DNA of 64,000 nucleotides from Pseudomonadota bacterium (GTDB lineage: Bacteria; Pseudomonadota; Alphaproteobacteria; UBA2136; JASBTF01): assembly GCA_030148545.1 (NCBI GenBank), contig JASBTF010000002.1:361218-425217 (forward strand). The letters run 5' to 3'. The position numbers and the translations under genes are program-made. Below are positions 41,153 through 48,607 of the stretch, piece by piece (position 1 is the first letter of the stretch; the number at the start of each line of letters is the position of its first letter). The notes beneath the pieces were generated by a model. It was not told where the DNA came from, searched no databases, and saw only the letters and a program-made list of their open reading frames with translations.

Positions 41153-42372
41153 TAGCTTTTTTGGAATAACGCCGTAATTTGCGGCACTAATTGTTCCTGT
41201 ATTTGGCCGTTATGCGTTACTGGGGGAGGGTTATCAAATGGCTTGCCCTCCAGTAACTTAGTTTTAAAGGTGCTTTGCTCAACAAGTTGCTGTAGTTGCT
41301 GCAGGTTGTAGGCTTGGTGGTAAGGCAGCAAAGAGTGCCAGTTACCATGTGGCGTTGTAATACTTAATAAACCACCAGGTTTAAGCACGCGTAGTGCTTC
41401 TTTAATCATTTCAGGGGCACCTACTTGGCAGCCCGGTATGTAGGGCAAGTGCATTAGCACTGCACGGCTATAAACCACATCAAAACTATTGCTTTTAAAA
41501 GGCAGGTGTCTGGCATCACCTTCTCGCACGGCGCCATGTGGTAGTTTTTCTGCTGCTTCTAGCTTGTGGGCACGCTGTACGCTTTCTGCGCTAGGTTCTA
41601 CCCCGCGTACCTGAATATGCGGGAAATGGCGATACATATAGCTCATTTCACGGCCGCTACCACAGCCTACATCTAGCCAAGTTATTCCCTCAGTAGGTTG
41701 TAAAATTTGTGTGGCTTGCTCAACAAGGTGCGTAATACGCGCAACAGAATTTGGCCACACAGATTGCCCTAAACGTTCAAAGTAATGGTGGCCAGTGCGT
41801 GTGTTGTAATAACTGCTAGAGGCATGGCAAATTTGGTTAATAGCCGAGGAGATGTCTTGCACAGGTTTTTGTTTATCATCAGTTAGTTGAAAAAAGATAT
41901 CGCTCAGCACATCTAAAATGCTCAAGCTACTAAAAGAGATCAGATAATTAAGCATGTGCAAAATATGGCCTTGTTCAGGTAATTCTGTTTGCCATTGTGG
42001 CTCATGCCTCAACGCTTGGTACATCAATGGCACAATTTTATGCTGCAAAGGTTTGAGCGCTTTATAGTCATCATAAGCGTTAAGTGCATGAGTGGTATGT
42101 TCTAGTAGTGTACTGAGTAGTAGGTGTTGGTGCTGTTCATGCTGTGCAATATGAGGCATAGCAGCAGGGCTTTGCCCTGTTAGTAGCCATTGCGGTGTAA
42201 CATTACCTGCTTCCGCTAGTTTAAGGATATTCCGTTGTGTTGGTTGAGATGAGCCGTTACGATAGCGATAAAGCTGCGCCTCGGAGATCCCGCTTTTTTC
42301 CGATAGTGCACGCTTACCGCCTAGCTGATAGGCGATTTGGTCAAGCCGGTTGCTAAATTCTTTATTGCTCAT
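41149..42372 (-). CDS. HTH (Cro/CI-type) regulator fused to a SAM-dependent methyltransferase
   Basis: A 407-residue protein. Residues about 5-65 are a Cro/CI HTH: IAYQLGGKRALSEKSGISEA (helix-turn-helix), LYRYRNGSSQPTQRNILKLA, then VTPQWLLTGQ as in phage-type repressors. A helical linker (75-225) follows. A class I methyltransferase fills the rest: WLDVGCGSGREMSYMYRHF (motif I, near 232-250), VRGVEPSAES, EGDARHLPFKSNSFDVV, RVLKPGGLLSITTPHGNWHSLL. The start has GGGGGAAA upstream. The unusual fusion suggests a repressor whose binding answers to a methylated or methylatable small molecule. Confidence 0.85.
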   Translation of the reverse strand: MSNKEFSNRLDQIAYQLGGKRALSEKSGISEAQLYRYRNGSSQPTQRNILKLAEAGNVTPQWLLTGQSPAAMPHIAQHEQHQHLLLSTLLEHTTHALNAYDDYKALKPLQHKIVPLMYQALRHEPQWQTELPEQGHILHMLNYLISFSSLSILDVLSDIFFQLTDDKQKPVQDISSAINQICHASSSYYNTRTGHHYFERLGQSVWPNSVARITHLVEQATQILQPTEGITWLDVGCGSGREMSYMYRHFPHIQVRGVEPSAESVQRAHKLEAAEKLPHGAVREGDARHLPFKSNSFDVVYSRAVLMHLPYIPGCQVGAPEMIKEALRVLKPGGLLSITTPHGNWHSLLPYHQAYNLQQLQQLVEQSTFKTKLLEGKPFDNPPPVTHNGQIQEQLVPQITALFQKSY

Positions 42373-42435
42373 CTTTCCCCCTGAAGTATTATATTGTTCG
42401 GCAACATGCCTTAGTTGTAAAGCGGTCTGATATTA

Positions 42436-42453
42436 TCTCGCATATGTGCGATT
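42436..42453. promoter_or_regulatory. Palindromic operator between HTH-methyltransferase and MAPEG genes
   Basis: TCTCGCATATGTGCGATT matches the operator at 40753 at 13 of 18 positions. Its core TCGCA-TATG-TGCGA (42438-42451) is palindromic at six of seven pairs. It lies 64-81 bases upstream of the regulator start (minus) and 55-72 bases upstream of the MAPEG start (plus), next to a plus-strand TATTAT (42431-42436). Autoregulation is the natural reading. Confidence 0.55.
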
Positions 42454-42507
42454 TTGTGCTTATTTAGTAGGCTTGATTGCTATGGTTTTGCGGCGTATGG
42501 TGACGAC

Positions 42508-42900
42508 ATGATTACAGGTTTATACGCAGCGTTAGTGGCTATTTTGATGGTAATTGTTGGTGTTTACATTGTTTCTTTGCGCATACGCCACCAAGTGAGC
42601 CTTGGTGATGGTGGTGAAAAAACACTAGAAGCAGCTCAGCGTGCGCTGGGTAATACAGCCGAGTGGTTACCCACTTTTTTAATATTGATGTGGGTTGCAG
42701 AATACAGTGACTTATCAGCCAACTGGCTACATGGTGTGGGTATTATTATGGTGCTTGGCCGTGTAAGCCATGCATTTAGCTTGATTGTTGCTGAGCAAAA
42801 GCTAAAAACAATTCGTTTTCGCCAATTTGGCATGTTTGCTATGTGGCTACCAATGTTACTGCTCGCCGTTTATCTGATTAAAGAATTCTTCATTTTTTAG
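42508..42900 (+). CDS. MAPEG-family membrane protein
   Basis: A 130-residue four-helix protein of the membrane-associated eicosanoid/glutathione family. It begins MITGLYAALVAILMVIVGVY, and the conserved centre reads QRALGNTAEWLPTFLILMW (family R-x-x-x-N-x-x-E-x-x-P), followed by LGRVSHAFSL. Bacterial members are often glutathione transferases or unknown. ATG 42508 is favoured, since the conserved first helix begins there; 18 upstream codons are open. It is divergent from the HTH-methyltransferase across a shared operator. Confidence 0.8.
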   Translation: MITGLYAALVAILMVIVGVYIVSLRIRHQVSLGDGGEKTLEAAQRALGNTAEWLPTFLILMWVAEYSDLSANWLHGVGIIMVLGRVSHAFSLIVAEQKLKTIRFRQFGMFAMWLPMLLLAVYLIKEFFIF

Positions 42901-42942
42901 CTTTAATTGGCTCTATTACAGATTGATTTAGTGTTCGTGGCT

Positions 42943-42964
42943 CCCAGCTCGCGGCGCGAGTGGG
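42943..42964 (+). other. Hairpin downstream of the MAPEG gene
   Basis: CCCA and CTCGC (42943-42952) pair with GCGAG and TGGG (42956-42964) around GGC with one bulged G. No T-run follows. The rest of 42901-43037 holds no convincing gene. Confidence 0.4.
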
Positions 42965-43037
42965 TCAATGCGTGCGCTAAGGTGTCCCCAGTAGAAAATG
43001 ACGGTTTAGCTGATTATTTTTTTATGCAAACAAACGA

Positions 43038-43057
43038 GCCCCCGCAAATGCGGGGGC
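43038..43057 (-). terminator. Hairpin ending the small minus-strand unit
   Basis: GCCCCCGCA (43038-43046) pairs with TGCGGGGGC (43049-43057). On the minus strand it is followed by TCGTTTGTTTGCAT, a weak T-rich tail. It lies 30 bases after the stop of the 24-codon ORF. Confidence 0.55.
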
Positions 43058-43086
43058 GACGTGCGTGTCGAAACAACTATGACCGC

Positions 43087-43161
43087 TTAAAAACCTCTTT
43101 TCACCAGCGTGGAGGTTGGGGCTTGGCCTAGTTGGATGGACGTTCGGCTTTGGTTTATCAT
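43087..43161 (-). CDS. 24-residue ORF behind a perfect extended Shine-Dalgarno sequence
   Basis: On the minus strand AAAGGAGGTGATCC is immediately followed by ATG (43161). This is complementary over 14 bases to the universal 3' end of 16S rRNA, and GGAGG lies six bases from the start, the optimum. The frame encodes MINQSRTSIQLGQAPTSTLV plus KRGF and stops at 43087. A hairpin follows at 43038. The peptide is polar and basic with no membrane segment. The ribosome site, not the peptide sequence, is the evidence; the ORF may serve as a translated regulatory RNA rather than a functional peptide. Confidence 0.45.
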   Translation of the reverse strand: MINQSRTSIQLGQAPTSTLVKRGF

Positions 43162-43191
43162 GGATCACCTCCTTTGGATTGCTGGTTGTTA

Positions 43192-43276
43192 TTCCCCACA
43201 ACCACTGTACACTGCAGGGGTATGATGAAAAAGAAAAATCCACAGGATATCCACAATTTATCCACAACTCTTCACA
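43192..43276 (+). other. Phased DnaA-box-like array (candidate origin or DnaA-regulated site)
   Basis: 9-mers in one orientation: AAATCCACA (43236), ATATCCACA (43247), TTATCCACA (43258, perfect consensus) and CTCTTCACA (43268), with starts 11, 11 and 10 bases apart, i.e. on one face of the helix. A further TTCCCCACA lies at 43192. The array is in the gap between the minus-strand small ORF and the DCC gene and runs into the latter. No strongly AT-rich unwinding region adjoins. Confidence 0.45.
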
Positions 43277-43668
43277 GGGGTGTTGCGGACACGTCACCAC
43301 CTGCAGAAAGCGCAAAGCCAGTCGTACTTTTTAATGGTTTATGTAGCCTGTGCAAGCGAGAGATAGGTTGGTACCGCAAGCTAGATAGCCAGCGCCGTGC
43401 GTTGGTATGGCAAGATCTGCACAAGGCAGACATGTTGCTTAAAGATAATGGTCTGACTATTGACAAGGCAGTGCAGCAATTGCACATTATTTTACCAGAT
43501 CATTCAGTGCGGGTTGGCGTAGACGCTTTCCGCTATATATGGTTACAAATACCACAGCTCAAACCATTGGCGTGGTTGGTGGCTGTACCGGGTATCTATC
43601 AAATTTTTACATATTTGTACGAGCTATGGTTAAAGCACTATTACCTTAAAAGATTTAGTACCAAATAA
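43222..43668 (+). CDS. DCC-family (DUF393) thiol-disulfide oxidoreductase-like protein
   Basis: A protein of about 148 residues. VVLFNGLCSLCKREIGWYRKLD is the DUF393 active-site region, with C41 and C44; the usual Asp before Gly is Asn here. The C-terminal QLHIILPDHSVRVGVDAFRYIW, PLAWLVAVPG and YLYELWLKHYY match the family. The start at ATG 43222 or 43225 follows GCAGGGG. Its first 20 codons coincide with the DnaA-box-like array, so the N-terminal residues (NPQDIHNLSTTLH) may reflect DNA constraints rather than protein ones. Confidence 0.8.
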   Translation: MMKKKNPQDIHNLSTTLHRGVADTSPPAESAKPVVLFNGLCSLCKREIGWYRKLDSQRRALVWQDLHKADMLLKDNGLTIDKAVQQLHIILPDHSVRVGVDAFRYIWLQIPQLKPLAWLVAVPGIYQIFTYLYELWLKHYYLKRFSTK

Positions 43669-43732
43669 CTACTATTTGCAACGCGTACATTTTGTGGCAT
43701 GATGCCTTCAAAATAAGAAGAGGATTCATACT

Positions 43733-44308
43733 ATGTTTAAGAAAATCATGGCTACCGCATTGGTTGTAGGCTCAACTTTTTCTGCACATGCAGCAATGGA
43801 TGAGGCGGTAAATAGTCTTGTTGAAAGCCGTATTAACGGTTGGTTGAAAAATGAAACAGTATTGAATGCTATTAAAGCCCAAAATGCTGCGCATGCTTCT
43901 CTCGCACAAGATCAAATTGATGCACTGGATGAACAGTGGCGCGCTGAAGTAAAAGGCGACGGTAGCGAGCTGGTAAGTAAAGTATTGGGTAACGACCTAT
44001 CTAGTTACCTCAAAGGTGTTTACCAAGAAGGTGAAGGTCTTTATTCCGAAATTTTTGTGATGGATAATAAAGGTCTTAACGTTGGTCAAAGTCATGCTAC
44101 CTCCGACTACTGGCAAGGTGATGAAGCTAAGTGGCAGAAAACCTTTAACCAAGGTATGGATGCTGTACTGATTGGTGAAGTTGAGTTTGACGAATCTAGC
44201 CAAACGTATCAGGTGCAAGTAAGCCTACCTGTTTACGATGCCGATGGCACAGCACTTGGTGCCGTGACAATTGGCCTAGATGCTGACCGCCTAATGGAGG
44301 TTGAATAG
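43733..44308 (+). CDS. Periplasmic Cache/PDC-like sensor protein
   Basis: Signal peptide [20 protein letters not shown], then 170 residues. The core [27 protein letters not shown] and [22 protein letters not shown] is the single Cache (PDC) pattern found in ligand-binding sensors. There is no membrane anchor after the signal, so it is a soluble periplasmic protein. The next gene, seven bases downstream, is a chemoreceptor; a binding-protein/receptor pair is a sound inference. The ligand is unknown. Confidence 0.8.
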   Translation: MFKKIMATALVVGSTFSAHAAMDEAVNSLVESRINGWLKNETVLNAIKAQNAAHASLAQDQIDALDEQWRAEVKGDGSELVSKVLGNDLSSYLKGVYQEGEGLYSEIFVMDNKGLNVGQSHATSDYWQGDEAKWQKTFNQGMDAVLIGEVEFDESSQTYQVQVSLPVYDADGTALGAVTIGLDADRLMEVE

Positions 44309-44315
44309 GTTTTTC

Positions 44316-45689
44316 ATGCAGTTAAATCTAAACCTTAAAATCCTGCTATTGGTACAGGGGGTTATCCTCCTGTGCCTAGTGGTAGGAGGTCTGGCCCAGC
44401 GTATGGTTATTGGTGGTGATGTTGAAAATACATATACCACGTTGGTTGCAGAAAAGAATGAGCTTTTAAGCTCATCTTTTAGCGGCGCTATTAAGTGGAA
44501 TAAGCCAGAAAAGATTCAAAAACTTATTGATGATTATAATGCGCAAACAACGGGTGCGCATATCTTAAGTCTCATTGTGCTAGATGCCTCAGGCAAAGAA
44601 ATGTTTAAGCTAGACGATGGCGGCTTTGTAGATGAAGAAGTCCGTGAAATTAAATCGCACATGAACGAAATACGTAGCGGTGAAGCTTTGGCAGTGCCTA
44701 TTCACGGTGGCCAGCGTATTTACTTACAGCCAGTTATTGTTGGTGACCAATTTGTTGGTACAGCAGCGTTTGTTTGGGATAACAAAGCATTGCGACACAT
44801 TTTCTCACAAATTTGGCTAAATATTGCCTTGGTAACATTGGGTGTTGTCTTGGCAGTAACTGCTGTGGTGCTCCCTGCTATGTGGATCATGCTTGGTAAG
44901 CCTATTAATGTCTTGCTCGATATTATTAAAAAGTTGATGGAAGACGAACTAGACTTGGAAGTACCATACACGCAACGCCATGATGAAATTGGTAGCTTTG
45001 CCCAAGCCTTGCGTATGTACCAAGAGAAAAGCCGTGCCATTCAGGTTATGCAAGAAGAGCAGCGCGCTACAGAAGAGCGTGCCAAGCAAGAACGTGAAAA
45101 TATGGTGCAAAACTTGGCAGAAGAGTTTGAGGCAGATGTAAACTCTAGTGTTGCTCAGGTATTTAGTGCTTCGGAAGAAATTTCTAAAGCAGTGACTGAT
45201 ATTGCAGACCACGTAAATATTAGTGCTGGCATTACCCGAGAGGCGGTAGATAAATCTAACAGTTCATCTGAGACTGTTGGTAAACTCAGCCAAGCTTCTG
45301 AGAAAATTCAGGACGTAGTGAGTTTGATTCGTGATATTGCGGAGCAAACAAACTTGTTGGCATTGAACGCAGCAATTGAAGCAGCACGCGCTGGTGATGC
45401 AGGTCGTGGCTTTGCTGTTGTTGCCGACGAGGTGAAGAAACTCTCTGGCCAAACCAACAAAGCAGTGGATGAAATTGCTGATCAGGTAGCCTTTATGTTG
45501 GCATCAACTGGCGATACGGTGGAATCTCTCTCCGGCATTAGTGAAATTATTGGTAAAGCGAATGATGCAACCAATTCTATTAGTGCCACGGTGGAAGAAC
45601 AGCGCCAGATGAGCCAAGTAACGCTGGACCAGTTCCAACGCTTGAATGCATCGGTAGAAAGCTTCCTTACTAAGCTGCGCCGTAGCTAA
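44316..45689 (+). CDS. Methyl-accepting chemotaxis protein
   Basis: A transmembrane chemoreceptor of 457 residues. First helix near residues 8-28 ([17 protein letters not shown]), a periplasmic domain of about 140 residues ([36 protein letters not shown]), second helix [25 protein letters not shown] ([14 protein letters not shown]...[15 protein letters not shown]), and a signalling coiled coil. The hairpin tip reads [20 protein letters not shown], the CheA/CheW-binding signature. ATG 44316 is preferred to TTG 44301. Cotranscribed with the periplasmic sensor; a terminator follows at 45707. Confidence 0.95.
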   Translation: MQLNLNLKILLLVQGVILLCLVVGGLAQRMVIGGDVENTYTTLVAEKNELLSSSFSGAIKWNKPEKIQKLIDDYNAQTTGAHILSLIVLDASGKEMFKLDDGGFVDEEVREIKSHMNEIRSGEALAVPIHGGQRIYLQPVIVGDQFVGTAAFVWDNKALRHIFSQIWLNIALVTLGVVLAVTAVVLPAMWIMLGKPINVLLDIIKKLMEDELDLEVPYTQRHDEIGSFAQALRMYQEKSRAIQVMQEEQRATEERAKQERENMVQNLAEEFEADVNSSVAQVFSASEEISKAVTDIADHVNISAGITREAVDKSNSSSETVGKLSQASEKIQDVVSLIRDIAEQTNLLALNAAIEAARAGDAGRGFAVVADEVKKLSGQTNKAVDEIADQVAFMLASTGDTVESLSGISEIIGKANDATNSISATVEEQRQMSQVTLDQFQRLNASVESFLTKLRRS

Positions 45690-45706
45690 CCAAATATAAA
45701 AAAATT

Positions 45707-45731
45707 GCCCCGGTTTTACCCGGGGCTTTTT
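45707..45731 (+). terminator. Rho-independent terminator
   Basis: GCCCCGG (45707-45713) pairs with CCGGGGC (45720-45726), loop TTTTAC, then TTTTT. It ends the sensor-chemoreceptor operon. Confidence 0.9.
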
Positions 45732-45750
45732 GGTGGTTTACCATTCAAAC

Positions 45751-46044
45751 CTAGCTAGGATGCCTTGTTCTGTAATCTTCATGCCACATTGCCAAAGTTA
45801 CAATGATGATGATAACCGGCCAATATAGCAGTAAATGTACGAATGGCCCCACATTTGTAGTGTAGTGAGCAAAGAAAATAGCAATGCTACACCACATAAG
45901 GGTAGAAATGGGCGGAAACAGATCAGCTACATTAAGGTAGAAGGCGCGATATGAAAAAACCGCTATGCCAACTCCAAGCCAAGCCCAGTAGAGTGTATTG
46001 AACTCAGTCCACTGAGATATTCCGAGAAATACGCTGTCAAACAT
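45751..46044 (-). CDS. Hypothetical three-helix membrane protein, 97 aa
   Basis: GGGGAGGA lies just upstream of ATG 46044. Three hydrophobic helices (YWAWLGVGIAVFSYRAFYL; STLMWCSIAIFFAHY; VHLLLYWPVIIIIVTLAMW) and a charged end (HEDYRTRHPS). No family recognised. The strong ribosome site and the gene-sized gap support it as real. Confidence 0.6.
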   Translation of the reverse strand: MFDSVFLGISQWTEFNTLYWAWLGVGIAVFSYRAFYLNVADLFPPISTLMWCSIAIFFAHYTTNVGPFVHLLLYWPVIIIIVTLAMWHEDYRTRHPS

Positions 46045-46158
46045 CGTATCCTCCCCTAGGTTATCGCGCTCTTTTGGAACTTTCCTTTCTGGCGCGTTAA
46101 ATGTTTATTGATCGGATGAATCTACAGGAAATTTGTACATCGAGCAAGTCGGTGTAAA

Positions 46159-48282
46159 TTAACCAGCCAGTAAGAGTTTGCCAGCATCTTGTTTGTTAAA
46201 GAGGTGCACTAATAAATTTAATAAAGTGCGTTGCTCAGGGGTGGTGCCTTGCTCCAAAATGCGCTCAGCATGGTCATGAGCAATAGGCATTAAATCTTTA
46301 TGGGCACTCAGGTCAGCCAAGCGCGTAACCTGCAAGCCCGATTGCCGATTACCTAACACTTCTCCCGGCCCACGCAGTTTCAGGTCTTCTTCAGAAAGGT
46401 CAAAACCATCGTTAGTTTGGCGCATGGCATCAATACGCGCTTGGCCATATTCACCAATGCGGCTGTCGTACAGCAGTAAGCAGCTGCTGGCCTTGCTACC
46501 ACGCCCTACGCGGCCGCGCAGCTGGTGCAGTTGGCTTAGGCCAAAACGCTCAGCATGTTCAATAATAATCGCCGTGGCATTGGGCACATCCACACCAACC
46601 TCAACAACAGTGGTGGAAACCAAAATGCGAATCTCACCGTCGCGGAAGCGGTTCAACGTTTCCTCTTTTTCAGCAGCTTTCATCTTGCCGTGTAGCAAGC
46701 CAATTTTATCGCCATAAAATTGTTGCAACAGTTCTGCACGGTCGCTGGCTGCCGCCAAATCCGATTTTTCCGACTCATCCACCAGTGGGCAAATCCAATA
46801 TGCTTGCTCGTCTTTGTCTAGCAGGCGCTGCATATTACGCACCACATCTTCCAAACGTTCCAGCGGTAAAGCGTTGGTGGTAATGGGTTGCCGCCCTGGC
46901 GGTTTGCTACGTATGGCGGATACATCCATATCGCCGTAAAAACTCAGCGCCAGTGTGCGTGGAATTGGCGTAGCGGTAAGTAGCAGCACATCTGGTGCAG
47001 GGTCGTGGTTGGTGAGCTGCAAACGTTGGCGCACACCAAAGCGGTGTTGTTCATCAATAGCAATCAGGCCGGCATTATCAAAAATAACATCCTCTTGCAC
47101 CAGCGCATGCGTACCAATAATCACTTGGGCAAAACCATCACGAATATGCTCCTTGAGGCGTTTCTTCTCCGCAGCTGTGAGCTTGCCAGTTAATAGCGCT
47201 ACGGTAATGCCCAATGGCTCTAGCCATTTTTTAGCTGCTTGGTAGTGCTGTTCGGCCAAAATACCTGTCGGTGCCATCAGCACCCCTTGGTGGCCATTTT
47301 CCACACAGCGAATAATCGCCGCGAGTGCCACCACAGTTTTACCACTACCCACATCACCTTGTATCAGCCTCAACATGGGTTGTGGCGCGCTCATATCAGC
47401 GTCAATCTCGCTGAGCACGGTGTTTTGGTCAGCCGTGAGTTCAAATGGCAGGTTGCTATAAAAACGTTGTTGTTTGTCATCAACCGTGCCATGCGCAATA
47501 CCGCGCTGCTGCTTAGCCGTGCGCCGTGCATGCATTAAAATGAGCTGGTTAATAAAAATTTCATCAAACGCCAAGCGCACGCGGGCAGGGTGGTGTGGGT
47601 CCAGCACTTTTGGGTTTTCGGGGTCATGCATGGCGAGCAGCGCATCGGCAAAGTTTGGCCACTTGTGCTGTTCTGCTAAGTCATCTGGCAGCCATTCTGG
47701 TAGCGGTTGCTCTTGTGCTTCTTGCAATAGCTCCTGAATAGCTCGTGTCATCCACCCTTGTGTTAGCCCAGCTGTAGCCGGATATTTTGGCCATAGTCGG
47801 GCAATGTTTTCCAACCCACGTTTAGCCGGCCAAACATCAGGGTGCATGATTTTCTTGCGCCCTGTAACGCTTTTGCTTTCCTCCACCACACCATGAATAA
47901 TCACTTGTTCGCCTTCGGGGTAGGCACGGGTTAACCAGCTGCTGTTACCAAAGTAAACCAGCTCCATGGTGCCACTATCGTCAGTTACCAAAATACGGTT
48001 TGGGGCACGCCCTTTGCGGAACGCCAGCTTCACGCTTTCCACGGTCACCAGTAGTGTGGTGGCTTCAGCATTGCGTGCATCAGCAATAGTACTGGTATGA
48101 CGACGATCAATAACATTGGTCGGCAAATGTAACAGCAAGTCTACCGCACGTTCTCCTGCTAGCTTTTTAAAAGTATTGAGCGTTTTTTCTGGCACGTGGG
48201 GGATTTTTTCCACCGGGCGCAGCCACCAGCTGGCGGCAGTATTAAGCGCAGTATCGGTTGTGGCGGCACTTGTTTGGGGCAC
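46159..48282 (-). CDS. recG: ATP-dependent DNA helicase RecG
   Basis: Branch-migrates and regresses stalled replication forks. Length 707 residues. The N-terminal wedge domain has RAVDLLLHLPTNVIDRR and an OB fold; the helicase motor has Walker A GDVGSGKTVVALAA, the II box IDEQHRFGV, III LLTATPIPRTLALSFYGDMD, and the TRG-like end RFGLSQLHQLRGRVGRG...CLLLYD. The start is a GTG at 48282, only 23 bases from the start of divergent sdhE, with weak ribosome sites on both. The recG-sdhE-mfd arrangement is common in alphaproteobacteria. Confidence 0.96.
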   Translation of the reverse strand: MPQTSAATTDTALNTAASWWLRPVEKIPHVPEKTLNTFKKLAGERAVDLLLHLPTNVIDRRHTSTIADARNAEATTLLVTVESVKLAFRKGRAPNRILVTDDSGTMELVYFGNSSWLTRAYPEGEQVIIHGVVEESKSVTGRKKIMHPDVWPAKRGLENIARLWPKYPATAGLTQGWMTRAIQELLQEAQEQPLPEWLPDDLAEQHKWPNFADALLAMHDPENPKVLDPHHPARVRLAFDEIFINQLILMHARRTAKQQRGIAHGTVDDKQQRFYSNLPFELTADQNTVLSEIDADMSAPQPMLRLIQGDVGSGKTVVALAAIIRCVENGHQGVLMAPTGILAEQHYQAAKKWLEPLGITVALLTGKLTAAEKKRLKEHIRDGFAQVIIGTHALVQEDVIFDNAGLIAIDEQHRFGVRQRLQLTNHDPAPDVLLLTATPIPRTLALSFYGDMDVSAIRSKPPGRQPITTNALPLERLEDVVRNMQRLLDKDEQAYWICPLVDESEKSDLAAASDRAELLQQFYGDKIGLLHGKMKAAEKEETLNRFRDGEIRILVSTTVVEVGVDVPNATAIIIEHAERFGLSQLHQLRGRVGRGSKASSCLLLYDSRIGEYGQARIDAMRQTNDGFDLSEEDLKLRGPGEVLGNRQSGLQVTRLADLSAHKDLMPIAHDHAERILEQGTTPEQRTLLNLLVHLFNKQDAGKLLLAG

Positions 48283-48305
48283 GTCTCTGGTGTATCACGT
48301 TAAGC

Positions 48306-48578
48306 ATGGATATTGAATTATTAAAGCGCGAAATTCGTTACCGCGGTGGTCGCCGCGGCTTGAAGGAAACCGATGTGACCCTTGGCGGTTTTGTGCAAAA
48401 CGAGCTCAACACACTGACCGAGAGAGAGCTACTAGAGCTACGCGACATTTGCTTTGAGCCTGACCAATTCCTGCTCGCATGGCTCACTGATGAGCAAAAT
48501 CCACCTAAGCCTGAACCACAAAATAGTACGTGGCAAAAGCTTAAGCAGCACCACCAGCAACGCCTTATCGCTGGCTAA
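48306..48578 (+). CDS. sdhE: Succinate dehydrogenase flavinylation factor
   Basis: Small helical protein (90 residues) that promotes covalent FAD attachment to SdhA. The RGxxE motif appears as RRGLKETD, preceded by RYRGG; LGGFVQNELNTLTERELLELRDIC is the rest of the fold. ATG at 48306 gives the usual start MDIELLKREIRYR; the frame extends 16 codons further into the recG promoter and is not used. It is followed by mfd after 29 bases. Confidence 0.93.
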   Translation: MDIELLKREIRYRGGRRGLKETDVTLGGFVQNELNTLTERELLELRDICFEPDQFLLAWLTDEQNPPKPEPQNSTWQKLKQHHQQRLIAG

Positions 48579-48607
48579 CTCACACTGGTTATGCTAACAC
48601 CCCCAGC

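Noticed and set aside
42907-43131. 74-codon plus-strand ORF after the MAPEG gene
   Set aside because: No ribosome site, crosses two hairpins, low-complexity composition; more likely intergenic and leader/terminator of the minus-strand unit.
43162-43175. GGATCACCTCCTTT on the plus strand looks like the 3' end of a 16S rRNA gene
   Set aside because: Only 14 bases match; the upstream sequence is not 16S. The other strand explains it as a Shine-Dalgarno sequence followed by ATG.
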